Shown here piece by piece: positions 1 through 7,857 of a DNA stretch of 64,000 nucleotides. The notes under the pieces are model-generated. The model saw nothing but the letters and a program-made list of their open reading frames with translations, was not told the DNA's origin and made no database searches. The stretch lies in contig DATHWP010000091.1 of assembly GCA_035460505.1 (NCBI GenBank), positions 1 through 64,000 of the forward strand, given 5' to 3'. The position numbers were made by a program, and so were the translations under genes. The DNA comes from Methyloradius sp035460505. GTDB lineage: Bacteria > Pseudomonadota > Gammaproteobacteria > Burkholderiales > Methylophilaceae. The stretch's first letter is position 1, and each line of letters begins with the position of its first letter.

Positions 1-1619
1 TTGCTGTCTATCAATACGCCGTTGCGCTCAATGGCGAATAAAATCTCCATCGATGGCATTTCAATCTGGCTGTAAATGAAGTCCAGCTTGGCATCTGGCT
101 TAATTTGAGGATACAAATTTTCATGCAATTGCAGTGTAATGTCGGCATCTTCTGCGGCGTATTCGCTAGCTTGTTCCAGCGCGACCTGTGAGAAGCCAAC
201 AGACTTTGCGCCTTTGCCTGCGATTTCTGCATAGGTGATGGTTTTTACGCCGAGATGCCGCATGGCGAGGTCATCCATGCCGTGTGAGCGGTGGCTTTCC
301 AGCACGTAAGATTGCAACAGGGTGTCGTGGGCGATGCCGTTTAATTCAATACTCAGGTTGGCGAGCACATGTTTGTCGTATTTGAGGTTTTGGCCGACTT
401 TTTTAATGGCAGGATTTTCCAGCAACGGTTTGATGCGAGCCAGCGTAGCTTCAAACGGTAATTGATCAGGTGCACCAGGGTAATCATGTTTGAGTGGTAA
501 ATAAGCTGCTTCGCCAGCGATGGTGGCGAATGACATGCCGACTAACTTGGCGGTCATCGGGTCGAGGGATGTGGTTTCGGTATCAAAGCAAACGAGCGCT
601 GCTTTGTTGATTTTATCTAGCCATTTGCTTAAATCTTGCCCGGTAAGAATAGTCTCGTAATGCCGACTATGCACAGCGGCAGCAGCGAATAAGTCGCCAG
701 ATGCATGAGTAGTGGAGGGCACAGAGGTTGCCGTAGGTGTGGTTGCTGGTGCGGCAGGCAGATCTAGTTCACGCCGCCAGGTCTTGAAGTCGAAGCGATC
801 GAATAATTCGGCGAGTTTGGTTTTGTCTTGGGGCTGAGGGGCAAGGTCAGCCAAGTTTTCCTGTATGCCAACATCACAGCGTATGGTGATGAGTTCGCGT
901 GCAGTTGGCAGCCACGGCAAAGCCTTGCGCAAGTTCTCGCCGACTACGCCTGTGATTTCATCAGCATGGGCAACAATATTATCGAGTGAGCCATATTGCT
1001 TGAGCCATTTTACGGCGGTTTTCGGGCCGACTTTTTCAACGCCTGGTACGTTGTCTGATGTGTCGCCAATCAGCACGAGATAATCAATCATCAGGGTGGG
1101 TGGTATGCCAAATTTGTTTTCTACGCCTGCGACATCAAGTACTTCATCAGTTCTTCTGAAGGCATCGCGCATGGTGTTGACGACGGTGACATGCTCATTC
1201 ACTAACTGTGAGATGTCTTTGTCACCCGTGGAGATAATGACTCGCACACCTTCGCGTTCGGCTTGTTTGGCGAGTGCGCCAATCACATCGTCAGCTTCTA
1301 CGCCGTCTTCAACAATAAGTGGCCAGCCCATCGCTTTGATGGCTTCGTGTAGCGGGGCGATCTGTGGGCGTAAGTCATCAGGCATGGCGGCACGGTTGGC
1401 TTTGTATTCTGGGTAAATATCGTCGCGGAAGGTTTTGCCCTTGGCGTCAAAAATACACGCGCTATAATCGGCTGGGTAATCTTTGTGCAAACGGCGTAGC
1501 ATATTGAGTACGCCCTGTATCGCGCCAGTGGGCTCGTTGGCTTTGTTGCGCAAATCGGGCATGGCGTGAAATGCGCGGTACAGGTAAGACGAGCCATCCA
1601 CTAATAACAACGTTTTCAT
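1..1619 (-). CDS. polA: DNA polymerase I (N-terminal part, cut by window edge)
   Basis: DNA polymerase I, used in Okazaki fragment processing and repair. Translating the reverse strand from the ATG at 1619 gives about 539 residues with no stop before the window edge. The 5'-3' exonuclease domain comes first (MKTLLLVDGSSYLYRAFHAM, then the DKDISQLV and IGDTSDNVPGV motifs, about residues 1-290). A 3'-5' exonuclease domain begins near residue 350, with DTETTSLDP and QNLKYD. The DTET acidic residues look intact, so proofreading is probably kept. The end in the window, ERNGVLID, is the usual entry to the polymerase domain, which lies outside. The start is 19 bp from the divergent LOG-family gene, leaving almost no room for separate promoters. 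Confidence 0.96.
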   Translation of the reverse strand, partial: MKTLLLVDGSSYLYRAFHAMPDLRNKANEPTGAIQGVLNMLRRLHKDYPADYSACIFDAKGKTFRDDIYPEYKANRAAMPDDLRPQIAPLHEAIKAMGWPLIVEDGVEADDVIGALAKQAEREGVRVIISTGDKDISQLVNEHVTVVNTMRDAFRRTDEVLDVAGVENKFGIPPTLMIDYLVLIGDTSDNVPGVEKVGPKTAVKWLKQYGSLDNIVAHADEITGVVGENLRKALPWLPTARELITIRCDVGIQENLADLAPQPQDKTKLAELFDRFDFKTWRRELDLPAAPATTPTATSVPSTTHASGDLFAAAAVHSRHYETILTGQDLSKWLDKINKAALVCFDTETTSLDPMTAKLVGMSFATIAGEAAYLPLKHDYPGAPDQLPFEATLARIKPLLENPAIKKVGQNLKYDKHVLANLSIELNGIAHDTLLQSYVLESHRSHGMDDLAMRHLGVKTITYAEIAGKGAKSVGFSQVALEQASEYAAEDADITLQLHENLYPQIKPDAKLDFIYSQIEMPSMEILFAIERNGVLIDS

Positions 1620-1638
1620 CTTGATTTAGGTATCCGTT

Positions 1639-2373
1639 ATGTCGATATTCACTACAAAAAAACTTCCCAAGATTACTGATCAGGCTGCGCCTGAAAGCGA
1701 GAGCACCTCGCATGAGTCATGGCATGCGTTTGAGATTATGGCAGAATTCGTGGATGCGACCGAGCGGCTTAAGCAAATCACGCCAGCGGTCTCTATCTTT
1801 GGTAGTGCGCGTACCAAGCCAGATAGTCCTTATTATCAATTGACAGAAGAAATTGCCCGCCAGTTATCCGATGCTGGTTTCAGTGTGATTTCTGGGGGTG
1901 GCCCTGGCATTATGGAGGCCGCTAACAAGGGCGCTTTTGCGGGCAAGTCGCCCAGTATTGGCCTCAATATTGAGCTGCCGTTTGAGCAAAAGGGTAATGC
2001 CTTTCAGGACATTGGCATCAATTTCCAGCACTTTTTTATGCGTAAGGTGATGTTTGTTAAATATGCATCGGCTTATGTGGTCATGCCTGGCGGATTTGGT
2101 ACGTTAGATGAATTGATGGAAGCGCTAACGCTGGTGCAAACTGGCAAGACGCGAAAAATCCCGATCATTCTTGTCTGTGAGCCATTCTGGCGGGGTCTTG
2201 TAGATTGGTTCAAGACTACGCTGGTGACAGAAGGCGTGGTATCCGCGGGCGATATAGATTTGGTGCAGATAATTGACGACCCTAAGGAGATTGTTGAGGC
2301 GATTTTCAAACATTACGAAACGCGAGGATTTGAGCTTTCAGCGGCTGAGAAGCAAGTTCAGCTTTATCTGTAA
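1639..2373 (+). CDS. LOG-family protein (TIGR00730-type nucleotide phosphoribohydrolase)
   Basis: A 244-residue Rossmann-fold protein of the Lonely Guy (LOG) family. It carries both signature motifs: SGGGPGIMEAANKGAF (about residue 85) and PGGFGTLDELMEAL (about residue 150). Family members hydrolyse nucleoside 5'-monophosphates to free base and ribose 5-phosphate; the exact base used here cannot be read from sequence. The first 45 residues are a polar extension before the core, as in the longer proteobacterial members. There is no signal peptide, so it is probably cytosolic. It is divergent from polA, and only a weak AGG precedes the ATG. Confidence 0.88.
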   Translation: MSIFTTKKLPKITDQAAPESESTSHESWHAFEIMAEFVDATERLKQITPAVSIFGSARTKPDSPYYQLTEEIARQLSDAGFSVISGGGPGIMEAANKGAFAGKSPSIGLNIELPFEQKGNAFQDIGINFQHFFMRKVMFVKYASAYVVMPGGFGTLDELMEALTLVQTGKTRKIPIILVCEPFWRGLVDWFKTTLVTEGVVSAGDIDLVQIIDDPKEIVEAIFKHYETRGFELSAAEKQVQLYL

Positions 2374-2469
2374 CGATTACTAGAGATTTTGCGGTGAACT
2401 GGCAATCGCTTCACCGCGCTAATGCGCTTTTTGCTAGAATTAGCTTATATTTTAAAGCCAGAGGTTACC

Positions 2470-2808
2470 ATGCGCTTGTTTCGATATTGTTTGCTGCTGA
2501 TTCTACTATTGCCTTTACTGGCAAAGGCTGCTGGCCAACCTGATAATCTGCAACCACTTCCAGATGCGCCACCACCTCCACCAGGTGTGACAGACGCTAA
2601 TGAAGAGCCTGAAGTCACTATCATTAAAAAAGGTGAGAATACGGTCGAAGAATATCGCATCCACGGCGAACTCTACATGCAGAAAATCACGCCTGCGCAT
2701 GGCGTGCCTTATTACCTGATGAAAGAAGATCAAGAGGGTGGCTGGTCGCGCTCCGATGGCCCAACTGCCCCATTAGCTGTGCCTAAATGGATATTGTTCC
2801 GCTTCTAA
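2470..2808 (+). CDS. DUF2782 family secreted protein
   Basis: A 112-residue exported protein: a hydrophobic signal peptide (RYCLLLILLLPLLAKAAG), a proline-rich linker (DAPPPPPG) and a short C-terminal domain ending in PKWILFRF, which is the DUF2782 pattern. The function is unknown. I chose the ATG at 2470, after GAGGTT, because the in-frame ATG at 2422 would put 16 residues ahead of the signal peptide. DUF2782 next to polA and thrB is a common betaproteobacterial arrangement. A hairpin follows at 2821-2842, before thrB. Confidence 0.85.
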   Translation: MRLFRYCLLLILLLPLLAKAAGQPDNLQPLPDAPPPPPGVTDANEEPEVTIIKKGENTVEEYRIHGELYMQKITPAHGVPYYLMKEDQEGGWSRSDGPTAPLAVPKWILFRF

Positions 2809-2820
2809 ATCTCCAACAAA

Positions 2821-2842
2821 AAGAGGGCGTTTTAGCCCTCTT
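2821..2842 (+). terminator. hairpin after the DUF2782 gene
   Basis: The inverted repeat AAGAGGGC / GCCCTCTT with a 6-nt loop lies 12 bp after the stop. There is no long T run, so it may be a weak or bidirectional terminator. Confidence 0.6.
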
Positions 2843-2865
2843 CACCTATCTGTACTGAATCTTTT

Positions 2866-3816
2866 ATGTCTGTATTTACCACGGTTACGCCACAACAGCT
2901 CAGCGAATGGTTGAAAGCTTATCCGTTGGGCGAGTTACTGGATTTGCAGGGCATTGCCTCTGGTATTACCAATACCAATTATTTTGTGACTACGAGCACG
3001 GGTCGTTATGTGTTGACTCTGTTTGAGGCGAATACGGCTGAGGAACTCCCTTATTTTCTCGACCTGATGGCGCACCTTGCGCAACACCAAGTGCTTTGCC
3101 CATCGCCAGTGCGCAATATTGCTGGCAACAGTTTGGGCGAGCTCAATGGGAAACCTGCTGCCTTGGTCAGCTGTCTCAAGGGGCGCTCACTGGAAGTGCC
3201 TGCTGCCGTGCATTGCGCGGAAGTTGGGCGAGTATTGGCTGCGATGCATATTGCTGGCGACTCTTTTAGCGCGAAGATGGAAAATCCGCGCGGTGCCAAT
3301 TGGCGTCTCACGACTGGCAATAAGCTGATGGATTTATTGAGTGCTCAAGATCGAGCCCTGCTTCAAAGCGCGCTGAGTGCAGAAGCCAAACAGTCGCTTG
3401 ATGGCTTGCCAACTGGCGTGATTCACGCAGATTTGTTCCGCGATAACGTATTGTTTGATGGCGAGCAAATGGGTGGCGTGATCGATTTTTACTATGCTTG
3501 CAACGATGTGTTGTTATACGACGTAGCGATTGCGGTGAATGATTGGTGCACGAATGAAGATGGTAGCTTGAATGCCGAGTTAACAATCGCTTTGCTAAAA
3601 GCCTATCATGCTGTGCGTCCGTTCAGCGAGCTTGAACATCAAGCCTGGCCCAACCAACTAATGAGCGCAGCGTTGCGGTTTTGGCTATCACGTCTATATG
3701 ATTTTCACTTCCCTAATGCGGGTGAACTGACGCACGCTAAAGACCCTGCACACTTTCAAAAGATTTTACAAAAACGGATCAATGAGCAAGCTAGTCTGGC
3801 CACATTGTGGATATAA
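2866..3816 (+). CDS. thrB: homoserine kinase (ThrB, choline-kinase fold)
   Basis: Phosphorylates L-homoserine to O-phosphohomoserine in threonine synthesis. The 316 residues match the aminoglycoside-phosphotransferase-like ThrB type, not the GHMP type of E. coli. Visible motifs are GITNTNYFV near residue 33, the catalytic-loop motif VIHADLFRDNVLF near residue 186, and the metal-binding GGVIDFYYA near residue 204. It follows the DUF2782 gene, separated by a hairpin. The next gene starts 36 bp later on the same strand. Confidence 0.93.
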   Translation: MSVFTTVTPQQLSEWLKAYPLGELLDLQGIASGITNTNYFVTTSTGRYVLTLFEANTAEELPYFLDLMAHLAQHQVLCPSPVRNIAGNSLGELNGKPAALVSCLKGRSLEVPAAVHCAEVGRVLAAMHIAGDSFSAKMENPRGANWRLTTGNKLMDLLSAQDRALLQSALSAEAKQSLDGLPTGVIHADLFRDNVLFDGEQMGGVIDFYYACNDVLLYDVAIAVNDWCTNEDGSLNAELTIALLKAYHAVRPFSELEHQAWPNQLMSAALRFWLSRLYDFHFPNAGELTHAKDPAHFQKILQKRINEQASLATLWI

Positions 3817-3852
3817 CAGCATCAATTAGAGTATTAGAATTCAGGGGAAACT

Positions 3853-4650
3853 ATGTTTAAAGACAGTATGAAAGAAGGCTTGCTCTGGATAAAAGATAGC
3901 GTAGCCTTGTTTAGAAAAAAGCCTGCCATGTGCATGCTGGTAGCGCTCTCTTATGTATTTCTGTTTATCGTCACCCCTGCAATTCAGGGCATGCCAACCC
4001 TGCTCAAGCTGATGATTATGCTGGCATGGCCAGCTTACATGGTGCTAGTGATTACGTTTTTTCTTGAGCTTGATAAGTCTCAGCCATTCAAGCTTGAAAC
4101 ACTCCTCAAACACATACAGCCTTATATCGCGAAATTGGTGCTGCTTGGCGCGATTTGCTTGCTTTATGGCGTATTGGTGAGCGGATTTACCAGCGGCGAC
4201 TTGAATACCTTAAATGCCATGATCAAAGCGGGCGATCAGAATGAAGCGATTGCGACCAAAGTGTTGCCATTGATGCTCAAAATATTACTTTTGCTAGCGC
4301 CATTATTGATGGCTACCTGGTTTGCGCCAATGTTGATTGTGCACCACAATTTTTCAGTATTCCGCGCCATCAAATCCAGTATCGCTGGGTCAATCTATAG
4401 CGCCTTATCGCTAGGATTTGCTTGGCTATTTCTCACGCTGGCATTTTCAGTGGCGATGATGTTGATTGGCGTGGTCGTAGGCATTGTTGCGGCTATCTCC
4501 CAACCTTTTGCGCTGGTGTTGGCATCACTGACTTTGCTTAACTGTTTCCTTGTCGCCACTGCAATGATGCTGGCCTTTCAATACGTGAGTTATCGAGATG
4601 TATTCGCGAAAAAATTCGCGAATGTGGCAAAAATCGATACTACGGCATAG
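3853..4650 (+). CDS. multi-pass inner-membrane protein, BPSS1780-like
   Basis: A 265-residue integral membrane protein with roughly six hydrophobic segments (about residues 28-45, 52-70, 90-108, 138-155, 176-205 and 210-240). The soluble N-terminus begins MFKDSMKEGLLWIKDSVALF. It resembles the betaproteobacterial membrane proteins annotated as the BPSS1780 family, which have no known function; I rely on overall pattern, not a catalytic motif. A good ribosome-binding site (AGGGGAAAC) precedes the ATG. It is convergent with uvrD, 27 bp away. Confidence 0.75.
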   Translation: MFKDSMKEGLLWIKDSVALFRKKPAMCMLVALSYVFLFIVTPAIQGMPTLLKLMIMLAWPAYMVLVITFFLELDKSQPFKLETLLKHIQPYIAKLVLLGAICLLYGVLVSGFTSGDLNTLNAMIKAGDQNEAIATKVLPLMLKILLLLAPLLMATWFAPMLIVHHNFSVFRAIKSSIAGSIYSALSLGFAWLFLTLAFSVAMMLIGVVVGIVAAISQPFALVLASLTLLNCFLVATAMMLAFQYVSYRDVFAKKFANVAKIDTTA

Positions 4651-4677
4651 TCATTTGCAGAAGCGCTAAGTTTTTAA

Positions 4678-6888
4678 TTAAAGCGCTTCAAGCTTGGCAT
4701 ATTCCAGCGCCAGCCATTTCATGCCTTCTTTGCCAAAGTTGATTTGTATGCGCAAATCATCGGCATTGCCTTCATAGCTCACCACCACGCCTTGCCCAAA
4801 CTTGCCATGGCCAACTTGCTGGCCGATCTTCCAAGGCATTGCACTTTTTTGTTCGCTACTGGTGCTGGCCGTCTGGAAGAATGGCTTAGCTACAGGTTTT
4901 GCATTCAGGCGCTTTAATAGTTCTTCGGGGATTTCATCAAGAAAACGGGAAGGAATGCCATAGCGCACTTGGCCGTGCAGCATACGGCTCTGCGCGTGGC
5001 TTAAATACAGCCTTTCGCGCGCCCGCGTTACCGCGACATACATCAGGCGACGTTCTTCTTCCAGGCCATTTGCCTCGTACAAACTTTGTTCATGCGGGCA
5101 CAAGCCTTCTTCTAGCCCGCTGATAAATACCGCCTTGAACTCAAGCCCTTTGGCTGCATGTACTGTCATGAGCTGTAGTGCATCTCGCCCGACATCAGCT
5201 TGGTGTTCGCCTGCTTCAAGGCTGGCATGCCCTAAAAACTGAGTGAGTAACGATTGTACGATTTCGCCATTTTCATCGACATCGCTTTGCTCAATGCGCA
5301 GCCCAAGGTCTTGATTCATGAATGCGGTAGCGGCGGAGACGAGTTCTTCCAGGTTGGCGATGCGATCTTCACCCTCTTTTTCACCTTGATAAAAGGTTTT
5401 CAAGCCCGATAAGGTGGTGGCTAGTTCAGCCACTTCTGGCAGGCTAATGCCGATGGATTCTTCCTGCATTTGCTTGATGAGGGTGACAAAGTTGCCAATT
5501 TTTCCTGTGTTCAATAACGCTGCTTCCCACAAGCTGGTGTCATTCTGGCGGGCAACCTCTTGCAGTTGTTCCAGACTACGTGCGCCTATGCCACGTGTGG
5601 GAAAGTTAATGACACGTAGTAGCGCAGTATCGTCATTCGGGTTGGCCATCAAGCGCATATAGGCCAGTGCGTGCTTGATTTCGGCGCGCTCAAAAAAGCG
5701 TAAACCACCATATACGCGGTAGGGTAAGCCAACCGAAAATAGCGCATGCTCAATCACGCGTGATTGCGCGTTAGAGCGATACAGCATGGCAATATCGCTC
5801 AAATCTACACCATCGCGATGGAGTGACTGGATTTCTTCCACGATGAAATTTGCTTCATCAATGTCGTTATAAGCTTGGTACACGCGCACGGGTTCGCCAG
5901 CGCCAGCGGACGTCCATAAGTTCTTGCCCAAGCGATTACGGTTGTGCGTGATGATGGCATTGGCTGCATCAAGAATGTTGCTGTGAGAACGGTAGTTTTG
6001 TTCGAGTTTGACGATATTTTCAATGGCAAAATCCTGCTCAAAATCACGCATATTGCCAACGCGTGCGCCTCGGAATGCATAGATGGACTGGTCATCGTCG
6101 CCCACTGCAAATATGCAGTTGCGCTGCTTACCTTGTGCGTGGCCAGCGAGCAGTTTCAGCCACTGGTATTGCAGGCGATTGGTATCCTGGAACTCATCGA
6201 CCAGCACATATTTAAAGCGGTTTTGATAATGCTGGCGGATATTGACGTCACGTTCGAGCAGTTCATAACAGCGCAAAAGAAGCTCAGCAAAATCGGCGAC
6301 ACCTTCACGCTGGCATTGCTTATCGTATTCTTCAAAGATTTCACGTAGCTTTTGCGAATGCGGGTCGTAGGCATCCACGCTATGCGCACGCATGCCTTCA
6401 TCCTTGCAGCTATTGATGTAGCCTTGCACCTGCTTTGGTGGAAATTTCTCATCATCCACATTCATCAGCTTCATCACGCGTTTGATGGCCGAGAGTTGAT
6501 CTGCGGTATCCAGAATCTGGAAAGTGGCGGGCAATAAGGCTTCGCGATGATGTGCACGCAACAAACGATTGCACAATCCATGAAAAGTGCCCACCCACAT
6601 GCCGCGCGTATTGATCGGCAACATGGTCGTTAGCCGCGTCAACATCTCTTTAGCGGCTTTATTGGTAAAGGTCACCGCCAGCAAACCGTTTGGCGAAATC
6701 TGCCCAGTTTGGATCAACCACGCAATACGCGTGGTCAGTACACGTGTTTTTCCACTACCAGCCCCTGCCAATATTAGTGCCGATTGGTGTGGCAGCGTGA
6801 CTGCCTCAAGTTGTTTATTGTTTAAGCCAGCAAGTAGAGAGTCGCTACTAGTTGCATAGGTGTGGGGTGCATTGGTTTGATCTGTCAT
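4678..6888 (-). CDS. uvrD: DNA helicase II, UvrD/PcrA family
   Basis: A superfamily 1A 3'-5' helicase of 736 residues, close to E. coli UvrD (720). Motifs in order: Q-motif region LNNKQLEAV, Walker A AGAGSGKTRV (about residue 42), motif Ia TFTNKAAKEM, Walker B VLVDEFQDTN, motif III DDDQSIYAFRGA, motif IV QNYRS, motif V LMTVHAAKGLEF and motif VI LMYVAVTRARERL. The C-terminal Tudor-like segment (GKFGQGVVVSYEG) favours UvrD/PcrA over Rep. Expected to act in nucleotide excision and mismatch repair. It is a single gene with no obvious operon partner. Confidence 0.94.
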   Translation of the reverse strand: MTDQTNAPHTYATSSDSLLAGLNNKQLEAVTLPHQSALILAGAGSGKTRVLTTRIAWLIQTGQISPNGLLAVTFTNKAAKEMLTRLTTMLPINTRGMWVGTFHGLCNRLLRAHHREALLPATFQILDTADQLSAIKRVMKLMNVDDEKFPPKQVQGYINSCKDEGMRAHSVDAYDPHSQKLREIFEEYDKQCQREGVADFAELLLRCYELLERDVNIRQHYQNRFKYVLVDEFQDTNRLQYQWLKLLAGHAQGKQRNCIFAVGDDDQSIYAFRGARVGNMRDFEQDFAIENIVKLEQNYRSHSNILDAANAIITHNRNRLGKNLWTSAGAGEPVRVYQAYNDIDEANFIVEEIQSLHRDGVDLSDIAMLYRSNAQSRVIEHALFSVGLPYRVYGGLRFFERAEIKHALAYMRLMANPNDDTALLRVINFPTRGIGARSLEQLQEVARQNDTSLWEAALLNTGKIGNFVTLIKQMQEESIGISLPEVAELATTLSGLKTFYQGEKEGEDRIANLEELVSAATAFMNQDLGLRIEQSDVDENGEIVQSLLTQFLGHASLEAGEHQADVGRDALQLMTVHAAKGLEFKAVFISGLEEGLCPHEQSLYEANGLEEERRLMYVAVTRARERLYLSHAQSRMLHGQVRYGIPSRFLDEIPEELLKRLNAKPVAKPFFQTASTSSEQKSAMPWKIGQQVGHGKFGQGVVVSYEGNADDLRIQINFGKEGMKWLALEYAKLEAL

Positions 6889-7012
6889 GCCTAATTATCG
6901 CAGGTCATGCATGGCTTGAGAACATTTAGTAACAGATTCGGCCTTGAATGTGAAGGTTTGTAAGACTATGTAAAGTGGGGAATTTTTATGAACTATAGGG
7001 TAATACGAACGT

Positions 7013-7125
7013 CTTACTTGCAGATGAGAAATCGTCTCCCGCTTCTCCTCCCTGAGCGGGAAGCCTTATCTTGTAAGGCTTTACTATGCCCCCGATTTTA
7101 CTCCCCTTTAATCGGGGGTTTTTTT
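7013..7125 (+). ncRNA. candidate small RNA with anti-Shine-Dalgarno-like loops
   Basis: A non-coding stretch with three consecutive perfect hairpins. Hairpin 1 is CCCGCT/AGCGGG (7038-7043 and 7055-7060), with the 11-nt loop TCTCCTCCCTG. Hairpin 2 is AAGCCTTA/TAAGGCTT (7061-7068 and 7074-7081). Hairpin 3 is CCCCCGATT/AATCGGGGG (7089-7097 and 7110-7118), with loop TTACTCCCCTTT and seven Ts. The first loop contains CTCCTCC, complementary to Shine-Dalgarno sequences, and the terminator loop contains CTCCCC. Double-hairpin sRNAs with such loops are known in Burkholderia; membership in that group is my inference. The 5' end is estimated: TAATAC at 7001-7006 could be a -10 box, but no good -35 is visible. 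Confidence 0.55.
7089..7125 (+). terminator. strong intrinsic terminator of the candidate sRNA
   Basis: A 9-bp GC-rich stem (CCCCCGATT/AATCGGGGG) is followed directly by seven Ts on the + strand. No + strand protein-coding gene lies upstream within 2 kb, which points to a short non-coding transcript. Confidence 0.88.
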
Positions 7126-7168
7126 GTCCGCAAGATATGCAGCGCTCACTAAAACTAGATTTTATTGG

Positions 7169-7675
7169 CTAAGGTGTTGCGGCTGGAGCTGCAGGTGCAG
7201 CCAAAGGCGTATAACCAGAATAATTGCCATAACCTGTATAGCCTGCTGCGTCTGGTTTAAGGTAGCCTGGATCTTTTGGGTCAAGAGTTAACCCAGCATT
7301 TGCATTCCCTTGCGCAGCATCATTTTCTGCCTTTTTAGCAGCCTCTTTTGCTGCGAGTTTTGCGGCAGCAGCAGCTGTTTTTTTATCTGCAGCTTCTTTT
7401 GCTGTTTTTTCGTCCTGCTGTTGTTGTTCCAACTGGCGTTTTTTGCGTCCTTCTTCAATCACATTTTGGTAAGCCTGCAGCTTTTTCTGAGCATCAGGCG
7501 CAACTGGCATTGGGTCTTCAACAATAATATTCGTGGCTTTTACATTAGAGGGCGGCGGTTGGTCTGAGTAATGTACTTTGCCATCTGCATCTGTCCATTT
7601 TGTAATGCCAGCGTAAGTGTGGCAGCTAATAATGAGTAGCCCCAGTACCATGATGCTTAGTTTTGTTGAGCGCAT
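7169..7675 (-). CDS. DUF4124 domain protein, exported
   Basis: A 168-residue exported protein. A signal peptide (about residues 1-22, ending CHTYAG) is followed by the DUF4124 core KWTDADGKVHYSDQPP at about residues 26-42. A lysine/alanine/glutamine-rich predicted coiled coil covers about residues 62-120, and the tail is rich in Gly, Tyr, Ala and Pro. DUF4124 proteins are periplasmic and of unknown role. The coiled coil and low-complexity tail suggest a structural or envelope-binding part, but this is inference. It stands alone between the sRNA candidate and groEL. Confidence 0.85.
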   Translation of the reverse strand: MRSTKLSIMVLGLLIISCHTYAGITKWTDADGKVHYSDQPPPSNVKATNIIVEDPMPVAPDAQKKLQAYQNVIEEGRKKRQLEQQQQDEKTAKEAADKKTAAAAAKLAAKEAAKKAENDAAQGNANAGLTLDPKDPGYLKPDAAGYTGYGNYSGYTPLAAPAAPAATP

Positions 7676-7796
7676 ATTGATATTCTCTGTGCGTAAATGA
7701 ATGATGGTACTCTTTTTGGATTACAGCTAACACTATAGATTAGTGGTATTAATTGATAGTTCAAAGCATTGAGAGATGTGCGATTGATATAAAAAC

Positions 7797-7823
7797 AAAA
7801 AGCCCCGCAATGCGGGGCTTTTT
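7797..7823 (-). terminator. groESL operon terminator
   Basis: The perfect inverted repeat AAAAAGCCCCGC / GCGGGGCTTTTT with a 3-nt loop lies 34 bp past the groEL stop. A/T runs on both sides make it functional for leftward transcription and possibly both ways. Confidence 0.9.
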
Positions 7824-7857
7824 GTTTACGACTTTATCTTCCGATAATTGTCGAAAA

